A DNA stretch of 64,000 nucleotides, taken from NCBI GenBank assembly GCA_963834965.1, contig CAWIEI010000006.1, positions 124,001 to 188,000 of the forward strand. Direction: 5' to 3'. The notes under the pieces were generated by a model that saw only the letters and a program-made list of their open reading frames with translations, searched no databases and was not told where the DNA came from. The stretch is from Fodinibacter sp963834965 (GTDB taxonomy: Bacteria > Actinomycetota > Actinomycetes > Actinomycetales > Dermatophilaceae). The position numbers and the translations under genes were made by a program. Every line of letters starts with the position of its first letter. Positions within the stretch are counted from its first letter, which is position 1. Of the stretch, positions 17,587 to 29,902 are shown in pieces.

Positions 17587-17834
17587 ATTGAGGGGTCACG
17601 ACATGCCCAGCGCCGACCTGGATCTCGGGCATGTCCTGACCGCTCGATCTGTCACACCTCCAAGGCAGCTCATCGAGGGGTCATGACATGCCCGGCATCG
17701 ACCTGGATCTCGGGCATGTCCTGACCGCTCGATCTGTCACACCTCCAAGGCAGCTCATCGAGGGGTCACGACATGCCCAGCGCCGACCTGGATCTCGGGC
17801 CTGTCGTGACCGCTCGATCTGTCACAGCTCATCG
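17587..17834. repeat. Three 85-bp tandem repeats, each a long hairpin
   Basis: Units start at 17587, 17672 and 17757, with an exact period of 85 bp. Each holds two 22-nt arms (left starting ATCGAG or ATTGAG and ending GACATGCCC; right starting GGGCATGTC and ending CTCGAT) around an 18-nt loop. A 23-nt spacer follows. The arms pair with two mismatches in copies 2 and 3 and, besides one T-G wobble, two in copy 1. The third unit has an 11-bp deletion in its spacer. The array fills the gap between two convergent genes, DivIVA-like and coaBC. It is not CRISPR: there are no variable spacers. It may be a repeated palindromic element, a bidirectional terminator or a structured RNA. Confidence 0.85.
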
Positions 17835-17881
17835 CCAGCCCTCGACTCGCTACGAACCCGCTCGGGGCCGAGGGTCCTGCC

Positions 17882-19138
17882 TCAGAGCAGGTCGGTGACG
17901 GCATCCCAGACCGCGTGCGCGACCTCGAGCTTGGAGGCCGGTCCCACCTGGGTCGCGTCGTCGGACCCCTGCCGCAGCAGGTGCACCGTGCTGTCGTCGT
18001 GCCCGAAGGTCTGCCCGACCCCCACCTCGTTGACGACGAGCAGGTCGCAGCCCTTGCGGGCGAGCTTGGCGCGCGCGTGGTCGAGCACCGAGCCCTCGTC
18101 GTCGCCGGTCTCGGCTGCGAACCCGACGATGACCGGCATCCGGTCGCTCCCGCGGGCCGCGACCAGCCCGGCGAGCACGTCGGGGTTGCGCACCAGCTCG
18201 ACGACCGGGGCCGACTCGTCGGCCGACCCGTCCGCGCCGGACGCGTGCGTCTTCTTGATCTTGGCGCCGGCGTAGGACGCCGGCCGGAAGTCGGCCACGG
18301 CGGCGGCCATGACGACGACGTCGGCGTCGCGCACGGCATCCGTCACCGCTGCCCGTAGCTCGAGCGCCGTCTCGACCGGCACGACCGTGACGCCCTCGGG
18401 AGCGGCCAACGACGACGACGACACCAGGACGACCTCGGCCCCACGCTCGGCCGCAGCGCGCGCGAGGGCATACCCCTGCTTGCCCGAGCTGCGGTTGCCC
18501 AGGTAGCGCACCGGGTCGAGCGGCTCACGCGTGCCGCCGGCGCTCACGACGACCCGACGCCCGGCGAGGTCACGAAGGACGTGGGCTGCCTCGTGGGCAT
18601 CCGCCGTGGACGTTCGGGCGAGCTCGCGCTCGCACACGGCGTAGAGCTCCTCGGGCTCGGGCAGCCGGCCCGGCCCGGTGTCGCGCCCGGTCAGCCGCCC
18701 CGACGCCGGGGGCACCACGTGCACGCCACGCTCGCTGAGCGTGGCGACGTTGGCCTGGGTGGCGGGGTGGTCCCACATCTCGGTGTGCATGGCGGGGGCC
18801 ATCACGACCGGGCAGCGCGCGGTGAGCAGCACGGTGGTGAGCAGGTCGTCGGCCTGGCCGGTGGCGGCTCGCGCCAACAGGTCGGCGGTGGCCGGCGCGA
18901 CGACGACGAGGTCGGCCTGCTGGCCGATCCGCACGTGCGGCACCTGCGAGATGTCGCTCCAGACGTCGGTGTGCACCGGCTTGCCGGACAGCGCCGCCCA
19001 GGTGGCCTCGCCCACGAAGTGCAGGGCGGATGCCGTGGGCACGACGGTCACGTCGTGGCCGGCCTCGGTGAGCAGCCGCAGGAGCGAGCAGGCCTTGTAC
19101 GCCGCGATGCCCCCAGCGACCCCGAGGACGACCTTCAC
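17882..19138 (-). CDS. coaBC: Bifunctional phosphopantothenoylcysteine synthetase/decarboxylase
   Basis: CoaBC couples cysteine to phosphopantothenate and decarboxylates the product in coenzyme A synthesis. The 418-residue protein has an N-terminal flavin decarboxylase domain (CoaC; GVAGGIAAYKACSLLRLL, then the substrate-binding PAMHTEMWDHPA). A C-terminal synthetase domain follows (CoaB; SAGGTREPLDPVRYLGNRSS, AAAVADFRP and the AKIKK lysines). The start is GTG, four bases after the rpoZ stop. It is the last gene of the pyr-gmk-rpoZ group and ends against the 85-bp repeats. Confidence 0.96.
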   Translation of the reverse strand: MKVVLGVAGGIAAYKACSLLRLLTEAGHDVTVVPTASALHFVGEATWAALSGKPVHTDVWSDISQVPHVRIGQQADLVVVAPATADLLARAATGQADDLLTTVLLTARCPVVMAPAMHTEMWDHPATQANVATLSERGVHVVPPASGRLTGRDTGPGRLPEPEELYAVCERELARTSTADAHEAAHVLRDLAGRRVVVSAGGTREPLDPVRYLGNRSSGKQGYALARAAAERGAEVVLVSSSSLAAPEGVTVVPVETALELRAAVTDAVRDADVVVMAAAVADFRPASYAGAKIKKTHASGADGSADESAPVVELVRNPDVLAGLVAARGSDRMPVIVGFAAETGDDEGSVLDHARAKLARKGCDLLVVNEVGVGQTFGHDDSTVHLLRQGSDDATQVGPASKLEVAHAVWDAVTDLL

Positions 19139-19142
19139 GAGG

Positions 19143-19406
19143 TCACTCCTCGGTGGGAGTGGAGGTCAGCAGACCCTCGTTGATCTCGCGCAGGGCGATG
19201 GACATCGGCTTCTCGTGCACCTCGGAGTCGACGAGCGGGCCGACGTACTCGAGCAGACCCTCCTGCAGCTGCGCGTAGTAGGCGTTGATCTGCCGGGCCC
19301 GCTTCGCCGAGTAGAGGACGAGCGCGTACTTGGAGTCCGCACGCTCCAGCAGCTCGTCGATCGGCGGGTTGGTGATGCCGATGGGATCGGCCTTGGTTCC
19401 GGACAC
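19143..19406 (-). CDS. rpoZ: RNA polymerase omega subunit
   Basis: Omega is a small chaperone subunit that helps assemble RNA polymerase around beta prime. The 87-residue sequence shows the actinobacterial form: GITNPPIDELLERADSKYAL, then YSAKRARQINAYYAQL and a REINEGLL segment. The start codon is GTG. It lies three bases after gmk and four before coaBC, the usual actinobacterial order gmk-rpoZ-coaBC. Confidence 0.95.
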   Translation of the reverse strand: MSGTKADPIGITNPPIDELLERADSKYALVLYSAKRARQINAYYAQLQEGLLEYVGPLVDSEVHEKPMSIALREINEGLLTSTPTEE

Positions 19407-19409
19407 GCG

Positions 19410-19991
19410 TCAGTCTCGCTTCGCTTCGGGTACGGGGGGTTGCATCAATGATACGAGTTCCTCGGCCGCCCGTTGAACGTCGTCGTTGAGCACGGTGACG
19501 TCGAACTCCGCTGCGGCGGCCAGCTCGACCCGGGCGGTGGCCAGCCGGGCCTCGCGCTCCTCCTCGTCCTCGGTGCCGCGGCCGACCAGCCGGCGCACCA
19601 GCTCGTCCCAGGTGGGCGGGGCCAGGAAGACGAACAGTGCCTCGGGCATGGTGTCGCGCACCTGACGCGCGCCCTGCAGGTCGATCTCGAGCAGCGCGGG
19701 GCGCCCGGCCGCGAGGGCCTGCTCGACCGGGCGGCGCGGCGTGCCGTACTTCGCCCGGCCGTGCACGACGGCCCACTCGAGCAGCTCGCCGGAGGCGGCC
19801 ATCCGCTCGAACTCGGCGTCGGTGACGAAGTGGTAGTGGATGCCGTCGGCCTCACCCGGGCGCGGACGGCGGGTGGTGGCCGAGACCGAGAGCCAGACCT
19901 CGGGGTGGTGGCGGCGGACGTAGGCCGCAACGGTCCCCTTGCCGACGGCGGTCGGACCGGCGAGGACGGTGAGGCGGGAGCTCCGCGTCAC
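19410..19991 (-). CDS. gmk: Guanylate kinase
   Basis: Gmk phosphorylates GMP to GDP with ATP. The 193-residue protein has a P-loop GPTAVGKGT at residues 12-20, the GMP-binding segment VSATTRRPRPGEADGIHYHF and the Arg-rich lid. Its GTG start overlaps the mihF stop by four bases (GTGA), which couples their translation. This places purine nucleotide phosphorylation in the same transcript as pyrimidine synthesis. Confidence 0.96.
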   Translation of the reverse strand: MTRSSRLTVLAGPTAVGKGTVAAYVRRHHPEVWLSVSATTRRPRPGEADGIHYHFVTDAEFERMAASGELLEWAVVHGRAKYGTPRRPVEQALAAGRPALLEIDLQGARQVRDTMPEALFVFLAPPTWDELVRRLVGRGTEDEEEREARLATARVELAAAAEFDVTVLNDDVQRAAEELVSLMQPPVPEAKRD

Positions 19992-20305
19992 GACCGCCCG
20001 AAACGATCGAGCAGTGCGGCCACCTGGTTCTGGCCGAGGCCACGCACCCGGCGGCTCTCGGAGATGCCGACCTCCTCCATGATCTGGCGGGCCCGCACCC
20101 GGCCGACACCGGGCATGGACTCGAGCAGGGCGGAGACGCGCATCTTGCCGATGACGTCGTTGGTCCTGCCCTCGGTGATGACCTCCGAGAGCGTGACGCC
20201 GGAGTGCTTGAGACGGTGCTTGACCTCGGCGCGCTCGCGCCGGGAGGCCGCGGCCTTCTCGAGGGCGGCGGCCCGCTGTTCGGGGGTGAGCGGCGGTAGT
20301 GCCAC
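19988..20305 (-). CDS. mihF: Integration host factor, actinobacterial type (mIHF)
   Basis: mIHF is a nucleoid-associated DNA-binding protein found only in actinobacteria, needed for phage integration and chromosome organisation. From GTG 20305 the product is 105 residues (ALPPLTPEQRAAALEKAAAS...), with a basic helix around RRERAEVKHRLKHSG and the helix-hairpin-helix-like SMPGVGRVRARQIMEEVGI. The frame runs further upstream, but the GTG has gaagga nine bases before it and gives the family's normal N-terminus. It overlaps gmk by four bases and lies 133 bp after pyrF, in a gap with no visible gene. Confidence 0.95.
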   Translation of the reverse strand: MALPPLTPEQRAAALEKAAASRRERAEVKHRLKHSGVTLSEVITEGRTNDVIGKMRVSALLESMPGVGRVRARQIMEEVGISESRRVRGLGQNQVAALLDRFGRS

Positions 20306-20438
20306 GGGCGTGAGTCCTTCGTCGACATGCAGGCGCTGGCTTCTCAACACCCGGCTGTACGCGGTCGACTCTAGCGCGAGGACCCGTCCGCGACGAGACG
20401 CCGGAAGGGCGGATCCGGGCCGGTGGGGAGGGGTGTTC

Positions 20439-21314
20439 TCAGGCACCCAGCGGGGCGGTCAGGTCGTCGGCGGCGCGGCGCGCGGCGTCGCGCAGGGCGG
20501 CGACACCCGGGCCGGCGACGAGCACCTCGCGGCTGCTGGTGCCGAGCACCTGGGGCAGGGCCGCGCCGAAGGTCTGGCGCAGCACCGCCGGGGTGCCGCC
20601 CTGCGCGCCCAGCCCGGGGGCCAGCAGCGCGCCGGCGGCGCCGACGAGGTCGAGGCCGAGGTCGGTGACCGCGCTGCCCACCGTCGCGCCGACCACCATC
20701 CCGACACTGCCGAGGCGCCCGGATGCCGCAGCGCCGGCGTTGTCGCGCGCCACCCCCGCCACGACGGACGCCGCGACGCTCGCGCCGTCGCGGGTCGCGT
20801 GCTGCACCGACGGCCCCTCGGGGTTGGACGTCAGGGTCAGCACGAACAGCCCGCGACCGGTCGTGGCGGCCAGGTCGAGGGCGGGTCGCAGCGACTCGTA
20901 GCCCAGGTAGGGGCTCACCGTGATGGCGTCGGCGCGCAGCGGCGACGCGTCGGACAGGTAGGCCTGCGCATAGCCGGCCATGGTGGTGCCGATGTCGCCG
21001 CGCTTGACGTCGAGCAGCGACAGCGTGCCGGCGTCGCGCAGGCCGGCGAGGGTGCGCTCGAGCACGGCCACCCCGGCCGACCCGAACCGCTCGAAGAACG
21101 CCGACTGCGGCTTGACCGCGGCCACCGCTCCCCCGAACGCCTCGACGCAGGTCATCGCGAAGGCCTCGAGCCCGGCCACGGTGTCGGGCAGGCCCCACTG
21201 CTCGAGCAGCGCGGAGTGCGGGTCGATGCCGGGGCAGAACGGCCCGAGCTCGTGCATCGCGGCGCGCAGCCGGTCGCCGTAGGGGGTGGGCGGTGTGGTG
21301 GGGGTGCCGGTCAT
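20439..21314 (-). CDS. pyrF: Orotidine 5'-phosphate decarboxylase
   Basis: PyrF decarboxylates OMP to UMP, the last step of de novo pyrimidine synthesis. The 291-residue length and motifs (FCPGIDPHSALL, AVKPQSAFFERFG, LLDVKRGDIGTTM with the catalytic lysine, LAPGLGAQGG) identify the larger type-2 enzyme seen in actinobacteria. It is separated from pyrD by 58 bp, a wider gap than most in this operon. PyrE, which makes OMP, is not in the window. Confidence 0.95.
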   Translation of the reverse strand: MTGTPTTPPTPYGDRLRAAMHELGPFCPGIDPHSALLEQWGLPDTVAGLEAFAMTCVEAFGGAVAAVKPQSAFFERFGSAGVAVLERTLAGLRDAGTLSLLDVKRGDIGTTMAGYAQAYLSDASPLRADAITVSPYLGYESLRPALDLAATTGRGLFVLTLTSNPEGPSVQHATRDGASVAASVVAGVARDNAGAAASGRLGSVGMVVGATVGSAVTDLGLDLVGAAGALLAPGLGAQGGTPAVLRQTFGAALPQVLGTSSREVLVAGPGVAALRDAARRAADDLTAPLGA

Positions 21315-21372
21315 GCGGGGTCCCCGCGAAGTATCTGGAGGAGCGAAGCGGGTGAAGAACTTCGTGGGGTGC

Positions 21373-22329
21373 TCATTGGGCTGTCCTCTCGTGGGCGATG
21401 CCGACGACGTCGGCGAAGCGGACGAACCCGTGCCGCGCGATCTCGGCCTCGAGCTCGTCGACCACGCGCCGCGGCGCGCACGGGTCGTTGAAGGTGGCGG
21501 TTCCGACCTGCACGGCGGACGCGCCGGCGGCGACCAGTTCGAGCGCGTCGCGCCCGGTGCGCACTCCCCCGACCCCGATCAGCGGTGCGGTGGGCAGCCG
21601 GCCCTCGCGCATCGCCGCGGTCACCTGCCACAGCGCCCGCACGGCGACCGGGCGCACCGCCGGCCCGGACAGCCCGCCGGTGATACCGGCCAGCTGGGGG
21701 CGCAGGCGGTCGGTGTCGATGACCATGCCGAGCAGGGTGTTGATCATGGTCAGGCCGTCGGCGCCGGCCTTGAGGGCGGCGTGCGCGATGGTGACGATGT
21801 CGGTGACGTCGGGGGTGAGCTTGGCGAAGATCGGGGTCTGCGCGGGCAGCCGCTCGCGCACCAGGCGCACCACCCGCTCCGACGAGAGCGCGTCGCACGC
21901 GAAGACCAGCCCGCGGTTGGCGACGTTGGGGCACGAGATGTTGACCTCGACACCCACGACCGCGTCGTAGGCCGGGCTCGCTGCCAGCGCCTCGGCCACG
22001 TCGCCGAACTCCTCCGCGGTGTTGCCGGCGATCGACACCAGCGCCCTGGCCCCGGTCGACCGCAGCCAGGCGAGGTCCTTCTCGACGAACGCGTCGATGC
22101 CCGGCCCCTGAAGCCCGATCGAGTTGAGCATGCCGGATGCCGTCTCGGCCATCCGCGGCGTCCCCCGACCCGAGCGAGGCTGGGCCATGACCGTCTTGGT
22201 GACGAAGGCGCCCAGCTCGGAGACCGGGAAGAAGCGGTGCAGCTCCTGACCGTTGGCCGCGCAACCGGATGCCGTCATCACCGGGTTGGGCAGCACCATC
22301 GGCCCCAGTGCCGTGGTCATGTCGACCAT
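21373..22329 (-). CDS. pyrD: Dihydroorotate dehydrogenase, class 1B catalytic subunit
   Basis: PyrD oxidises dihydroorotate to orotate with FMN. The 318-residue protein has the class-1 active-site cysteine in VEVNISCPN (a serine in membrane-bound class-2 enzymes), FMN-binding segments (VMTASGCAANGQEL, GVGGVRTGRDALEL) and no N-terminal membrane helix. Its ATG overlaps the pyrK stop by one base, and PyrK is its electron-transfer partner, so this is the cytosolic NAD-linked 1B complex. Many actinobacteria instead use the quinone-linked class-2 enzyme. Confidence 0.95.
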   Translation of the reverse strand: MVDMTTALGPMVLPNPVMTASGCAANGQELHRFFPVSELGAFVTKTVMAQPRSGRGTPRMAETASGMLNSIGLQGPGIDAFVEKDLAWLRSTGARALVSIAGNTAEEFGDVAEALAASPAYDAVVGVEVNISCPNVANRGLVFACDALSSERVVRLVRERLPAQTPIFAKLTPDVTDIVTIAHAALKAGADGLTMINTLLGMVIDTDRLRPQLAGITGGLSGPAVRPVAVRALWQVTAAMREGRLPTAPLIGVGGVRTGRDALELVAAGASAVQVGTATFNDPCAPRRVVDELEAEIARHGFVRFADVVGIAHERTAQ

Positions 22330-23197
22330 CAGTGGCCTCCGGCCCGTGGGGCGCCCAGCGCGTCGCCGGGCACTGTGCCGATGCCGTCGGCGAACGCGTC
22401 CCAGCGCACCCGGTCACCCCGGAACACCGGTCCCTCGACGCAGGAGCGCACCATCCGGGTGACGCCGTCGTTGCCGGTGACCGGCATGACGCAGGTCATG
22501 CACACCCCGACCCCGCAGGCCATCGACTCCTCGACGGCCACCTGGGCGACGGCGCCGCGCGCCGTGGCGATCTCGGTGACCGAGCGCAGCATCGCCATCG
22601 GGCCGCAGCCGTAGACGACCCCCGCCGAGGTGCGGTCGATGACGTCACCGAGCACGTCGCTCACCCAGCCGCGGCGCCCGGAGGAGCCGTCGTCGGTGGT
22701 GACGGTGACACCGTCGGCGGTGCGCCGGGCCTCGACGACCCCGAACAGGCGGTCCTCGGATGCCGCGCCGAGCACCATCTCGACGTGGCAGCCGCGCTCG
22801 CGCAGCGCCTCGGCGAGCCAGAACAGCGGGGCCGAACCGTAGCCACCACCGACGAGCACGCAGGCCACCGGCTCGGCGGGCAGCGGGAACGGGCGGCCGA
22901 GCGGGCCGACGACGTCGACCGGGTCGTGGGTGCGCCGGCCGGTGAGCCACACCGTGCCCGGGCCGTGCGCGGCGACGACGACGTCGACGGTGCCGCCGTA
23001 GGTGCCCGACGGCTTGACCTTGTGGATCGAGAAGCACCGGCGCAGCAGGTTCGCCGAGGTGGGGCCGCCGACGGCCAGGGCCACGAACTGGCCGGGGCGG
23101 GCCAGCTCGGCCACGCCCGGGGCCACGAGGGTGAGGTGGTGGTAGGCGCCGACCCGGCGGGTGGCGATCAGCTCGCCGCTGACCTGGACGACCCCGT

Positions 23198-23201
<4 letters not shown>
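22329..23201 (-). CDS. pyrK: Dihydroorotate dehydrogenase electron-transfer subunit
   Basis: PyrK passes electrons from PyrD through a [2Fe-2S] cluster and FAD to NAD+. The 290-residue sequence has the ferredoxin-reductase FAD motif LLRRCFSIHKV, the nucleotide-binding VLVGGGYGSAPLFWLA, and the four-cysteine cluster site CGVGVCMTCVMPV with a last Cys in MVRSCVEGPVF. The GTG start overlaps the carB stop by four bases. The frame continues upstream through carB, but this start gives the normal N-terminus. Confidence 0.95.
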
Positions 23202-26508
<3,307 letters not shown>

Positions 26509-26509
<1 letters not shown>

Positions 26510-27657
26510 TACGCGCTCACCTCCGCGTTCGCGAGCATCAGATCGACGAAGCGGTCGAAGAGGTAGGCGGCGTCGTGCGGGCCGGCCGCGGCCTCGGGGT
26601 GGTACTGCACCGAGAAGGCGACCAGCCCCCCGTCGCGGCGTACCTCGAGCCCCTCGACGACGTCGTCGTTGAGGCAGACGTGGCTGACCGTCGCGGTGCC
26701 GAACGGCGTCTCGGTCGGCCCGTCGAGCGGTGCGTCGACGGCGAACCCGTGGTTGTGCGCGGTGACCTCGACCTTGCCGGTGGTGCGGTCCATGACCGGC
26801 TGGTTGATGCCGCGGTGCCCGTACTTCAGCTTGTAGGTGCCGAACCCGAGCGCCTTGCCGAGGATCTGGTTGCCGAAGCAGATGCCGAAGTACGGCGTGC
26901 CGTCGCCGAGCACCTGCTGCAGGAGGGCCGCCTGCACCTGCGCCGTGGCCGGGTCGCCGGGACCGTTGGAGAAGAACACGCCGTCGGGCTGCAGCGCCCG
27001 CACGTCGTCGATGGTGGCGGTGGCCGGGAGCACGTGCACCTCGATGCCGCGCTGCGCCATCAGCTGCGGGGTCATCGCCTTGATGCCGAGGTCGACGACC
27101 GCCACGGTGAACCGCTTCTCCCCCAACGGCGGCACGACGTAGGCGGTGTCGGTGGCCACCTGCTCGGCCAGCGCCGCCCCGGCCATCGGCGGGGAGTCGA
27201 TGACCTGGGTGAGCAGGCGCTCGCGGGGCGCGCTCGCGGCATCCCCGCTGAAGATGCCGACCCGCATCGCGCCGCGCTCGCGCAGGTGGCGGGTGAGCGC
27301 GCGGGTGTCGAGGTCGCAGATGCCGACCACGCCCTGGGCCTCGAGCTCGTCCTCGAGAGAACGCTTCGAGCGCCAGCTCGACGGGCGCAGCGCGGGGTCG
27401 CGCACGACGTAGCCGGCCACCCAGATGCGCCCGGACTCGTCGTCCTCGTCGTTCCAGCCGGTGTTGCCGACGTGCGGCGCGGTCATCACGACGACCTGGC
27501 GGTGGTAGCTGGGGTCGGTGAGGGTCTCCTGGTAGCCGGTCATGCCGGTGGAGAAGACGGCCTCGCCGACGGTGGTGCCGCGGTGGCCGTAGGCGCGGCC
27601 GGAGAAGGTACGGCCGTCCTCGAGGACCAGCACGGCGGGCTCGCGGGTGGTCAGCAT
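26509..27657 (-). CDS. carA: Carbamoyl-phosphate synthase small (glutaminase) subunit
   Basis: CarA hydrolyses glutamine and channels ammonia to CarB. The 382-residue protein has the N-terminal small-subunit domain (FSTGMTGYQETLTDPSY) and a class-I amidotransferase domain with nucleophile Cys in FGICFGNQILGKALG and the His-Glu pair in VQYHPEA. The ATG at 27657 overlaps the pyrC end by seven bases. The upstream in-frame start at 27741 only adds residues from the pyrC region. Confidence 0.96.
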
Positions 27658-28958
27658 GCGGTGGGCTCCCCTCCGCGGGCCGTGACGCGGCCACGCAGGA
27701 TGGTGGTGTGCACGGCGCCGGTGAGCGACCGGCCGTGCCACGGGGTGTTGCGGGACAGGGACTGCGAGGTGTCACGGTCGACGCGAACCGTGGCGGTGGG
27801 GTCGACGAGCACCAGGTTGGCCGGGGCCCCGGCGGCGACCGGGTGGCCGTGGTCGGCCAGGCTGGCGATGCGGGCCGGGCCGGTGGACATCAGCCGGGAC
27901 AGGTCGGCCCAGCCGAGCCGGCCGTCGGCCACGAGCAGGTCGTGCACCACCGCGAAGGCGGTCTCGAGCCCGAGCATGCCGAACGCCGCGTCGACGAAGG
28001 CGTGCTCCTTGTCGTGCCGGGCGTGCGGGGCGTGGTCGGTGGCGATGGCGTCGATGGTGCCGTCGAGCAGGCCCTCGACAAGCGCCTCGCGGTCCTCGGT
28101 GGGCCGCAGCGGCGGGTTGACCTTGTAGACCGGGTCGTAGCTGGCGAGCAGGTCGGTGCCCAGCGCCAGGTGGTGCGGGGTCACCTCGCAGGTCATCGCG
28201 ATGCCGCGTGCCTTCGCCCAGCGCACGACGTCGAGCCCCTCGGCGGTGCTGACGTGGGCGACGTGCACCCGGCTGCGGGTGTGCTCGGCGAGCAGGGCGT
28301 CGCGGGCGATGATGCTCGCCTCGGCGACGGCCGGCCAGCCGGGCAGGCCGAGCCGGCCCGAGACCTCGCCCTCGTGGCAGCAGGCCGTGGAGCCGGCGAG
28401 GTTGGGGTCCTGGCTGTGCTGGCTCACCACACCGTCGAAGGCCCGCACGTACTCCAGTGCCCGGCGCATGACCCGGCCGTCGTCGACGCAGTGGCCGTCG
28501 TCGGAGAAGACCTTGGTCGCGGCCCGCGACCGGTGCATCAGGGCGAGCTCGGCGAGCTCGGCGCCTTTCAGCGCCTTGGTGACGGCGCCGACCGGCACGA
28601 CGTCGACCAGGCCGGCGGCGCGGCCGAGGTCGAGGATGCGCTCGGCCGCCTCCGCGGTGTCGGTGACCGGGTTGGTGTTGGCCATGGCCAGCACGGCGGT
28701 GAAGCCGCCGACCGCGGCGGCCCGCGAGCCGGAGGCGATCGTCTCGGCATCCTCACGGCCCGGCTCGCGCAGGTGGGTGTGCAGGTCGACGAACCCGGGC
28801 AGCAGCGTGAGGCCGTCGGCATCCACCCGTTCGGCGTCGTCGTGGGCGTCGACCGTGCCGACCTGCGCGACGACGCCGTCGCGCAGCAGCACGTCGCCGG
28901 TGGAGGCGGCGCCGTGCTCGTCGTACCAGGTGGGCCCGGTCAGGATGAGGGTGCTCAC
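27651..28958 (-). CDS. pyrC: Dihydroorotase
   Basis: PyrC cyclises carbamoyl aspartate to dihydroorotate. The 435-residue length and motifs mark a class-I zinc enzyme of the amidohydrolase fold: metal ligands in GFVDLHTHLREPG, then a TKVFSDDGHCV segment, VHVAHVST and ATDHAPHARHDKE with the catalytic Asp. The GTG start overlaps the pyrB stop by four bases. In class-I organisms this subunit can associate with aspartate carbamoyltransferase, which is the upstream neighbour. Confidence 0.96.
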   Translation of the reverse strand: MSTLILTGPTWYDEHGAASTGDVLLRDGVVAQVGTVDAHDDAERVDADGLTLLPGFVDLHTHLREPGREDAETIASGSRAAAVGGFTAVLAMANTNPVTDTAEAAERILDLGRAAGLVDVVPVGAVTKALKGAELAELALMHRSRAATKVFSDDGHCVDDGRVMRRALEYVRAFDGVVSQHSQDPNLAGSTACCHEGEVSGRLGLPGWPAVAEASIIARDALLAEHTRSRVHVAHVSTAEGLDVVRWAKARGIAMTCEVTPHHLALGTDLLASYDPVYKVNPPLRPTEDREALVEGLLDGTIDAIATDHAPHARHDKEHAFVDAAFGMLGLETAFAVVHDLLVADGRLGWADLSRLMSTGPARIASLADHGHPVAAGAPANLVLVDPTATVRVDRDTSQSLSRNTPWHGRSLTGAVHTTILRGRVTARGGEPTAC

Positions 28959-29902
28959 GCGGCCGCCCCCTCTCCGGCGAGGAGGTGGTAGAGCACGGAC
29001 ATCCGTACCGCCACCCCCGCCGAGACCTGGTCGAGCACGAGGCTCTGGGCGGCGTCCGCGGCATCCGCGCTGATCTCGAGGCCGCGGTTCATCGGGCCCG
29101 GGTGGCAGATGACGGCCTCCGGGTTGGCGTCGGTGAGCGCGCGCAGGCGCTCGCGGGTCAGGCCGAAGCCCACCGTGTACTCGCGGGCGGTCGGGAAGAA
29201 GCCGCCGCTCATCCGCTCGCGCTGCACGCGCAGCATCATCACGGCATCCGGCCCGCTGGCGAGCACGGCGTCGAGGTCGTCGGTGAGCGCCAGGCCGTCG
29301 GTGGCGGCCCACGCCCCGATGCCGCTCGGCATCAGCGTGGGCGGGGCGACCAGCGTGACGTGCGCGCCGAGGGTACGCAGGGTGATCGCGTTGGAGCGGA
29401 AGACCCGGCTGTGGGTGAGGTCGCCGACGATGGCGACCCGGGCGCCGTCGAGGTCGCCGATCCGCTGCTCCATCGTGTAGGCGTCGAGCAGGGCCTGCGT
29501 GGGGTGCTCGTGGGTGCCGTCGCCGGCGTTGATGACGCTGGCGTCGACCCACTGGCTCACCTGGTGGGCGGCGCCGCTGGCCATGTGCCGGATGACGATG
29601 GCGTCGACCGACATGGCGTCGATGGTGCGCACCGTGTCGCGCAGGCTCTCGCCCTTGCTGGCGCTGCTGCCCTTGCCGGTGATGTTGATCGTGTCGGCGC
29701 TCATCCACTTGCCGGCGATCTCGAAGCTCGAGCGGGTGCGGGTGGAGTCCTCGAAGAAGAGGTTGATGACGGTGCGCCCACGCAGGGTGGGGAGCTTCTT
29801 GACGTCGCGGTGCTGCACCTCGTGCATCTCGGTGGCGGTCGCGAGCAGCATCCGCACGTCGTCGCGGGTGAGGTCGGCGCTGGAGAGCAGGTGGCGGTTC
29901 AT
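28955..29902 (-). CDS. pyrB: Aspartate carbamoyltransferase catalytic subunit
   Basis: PyrB joins carbamoyl phosphate to aspartate, the committed pyrimidine step. The 315-residue protein has the carbamoyl-phosphate loop FFEDSTRTRSSFE, the mobile Lys loop near TGKGSSASKGES, the HPTQALLD motif and HPGPMNRG. There is no pyrI regulatory subunit here, as expected for actinobacteria where PyrR gives control. Its ATG overlaps the pyrR stop by four bases. Confidence 0.97.
   Translation of the reverse strand: MNRHLLSSADLTRDDVRMLLATATEMHEVQHRDVKKLPTLRGRTVINLFFEDSTRTRSSFEIAGKWMSADTINITGKGSSASKGESLRDTVRTIDAMSVDAIVIRHMASGAAHQVSQWVDASVINAGDGTHEHPTQALLDAYTMEQRIGDLDGARVAIVGDLTHSRVFRSNAITLRTLGAHVTLVAPPTLMPSGIGAWAATDGLALTDDLDAVLASGPDAVMMLRVQRERMSGGFFPTAREYTVGFGLTRERLRALTDANPEAVICHPGPMNRGLEISADAADAAQSLVLDQVSAGVAVRMSVLYHLLAGEGAAA

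Noticed and set aside
17587..17834. CRISPR array
   Set aside because: The units include their own spacer and are almost identical throughout; there are no unique spacers and no cas genes.
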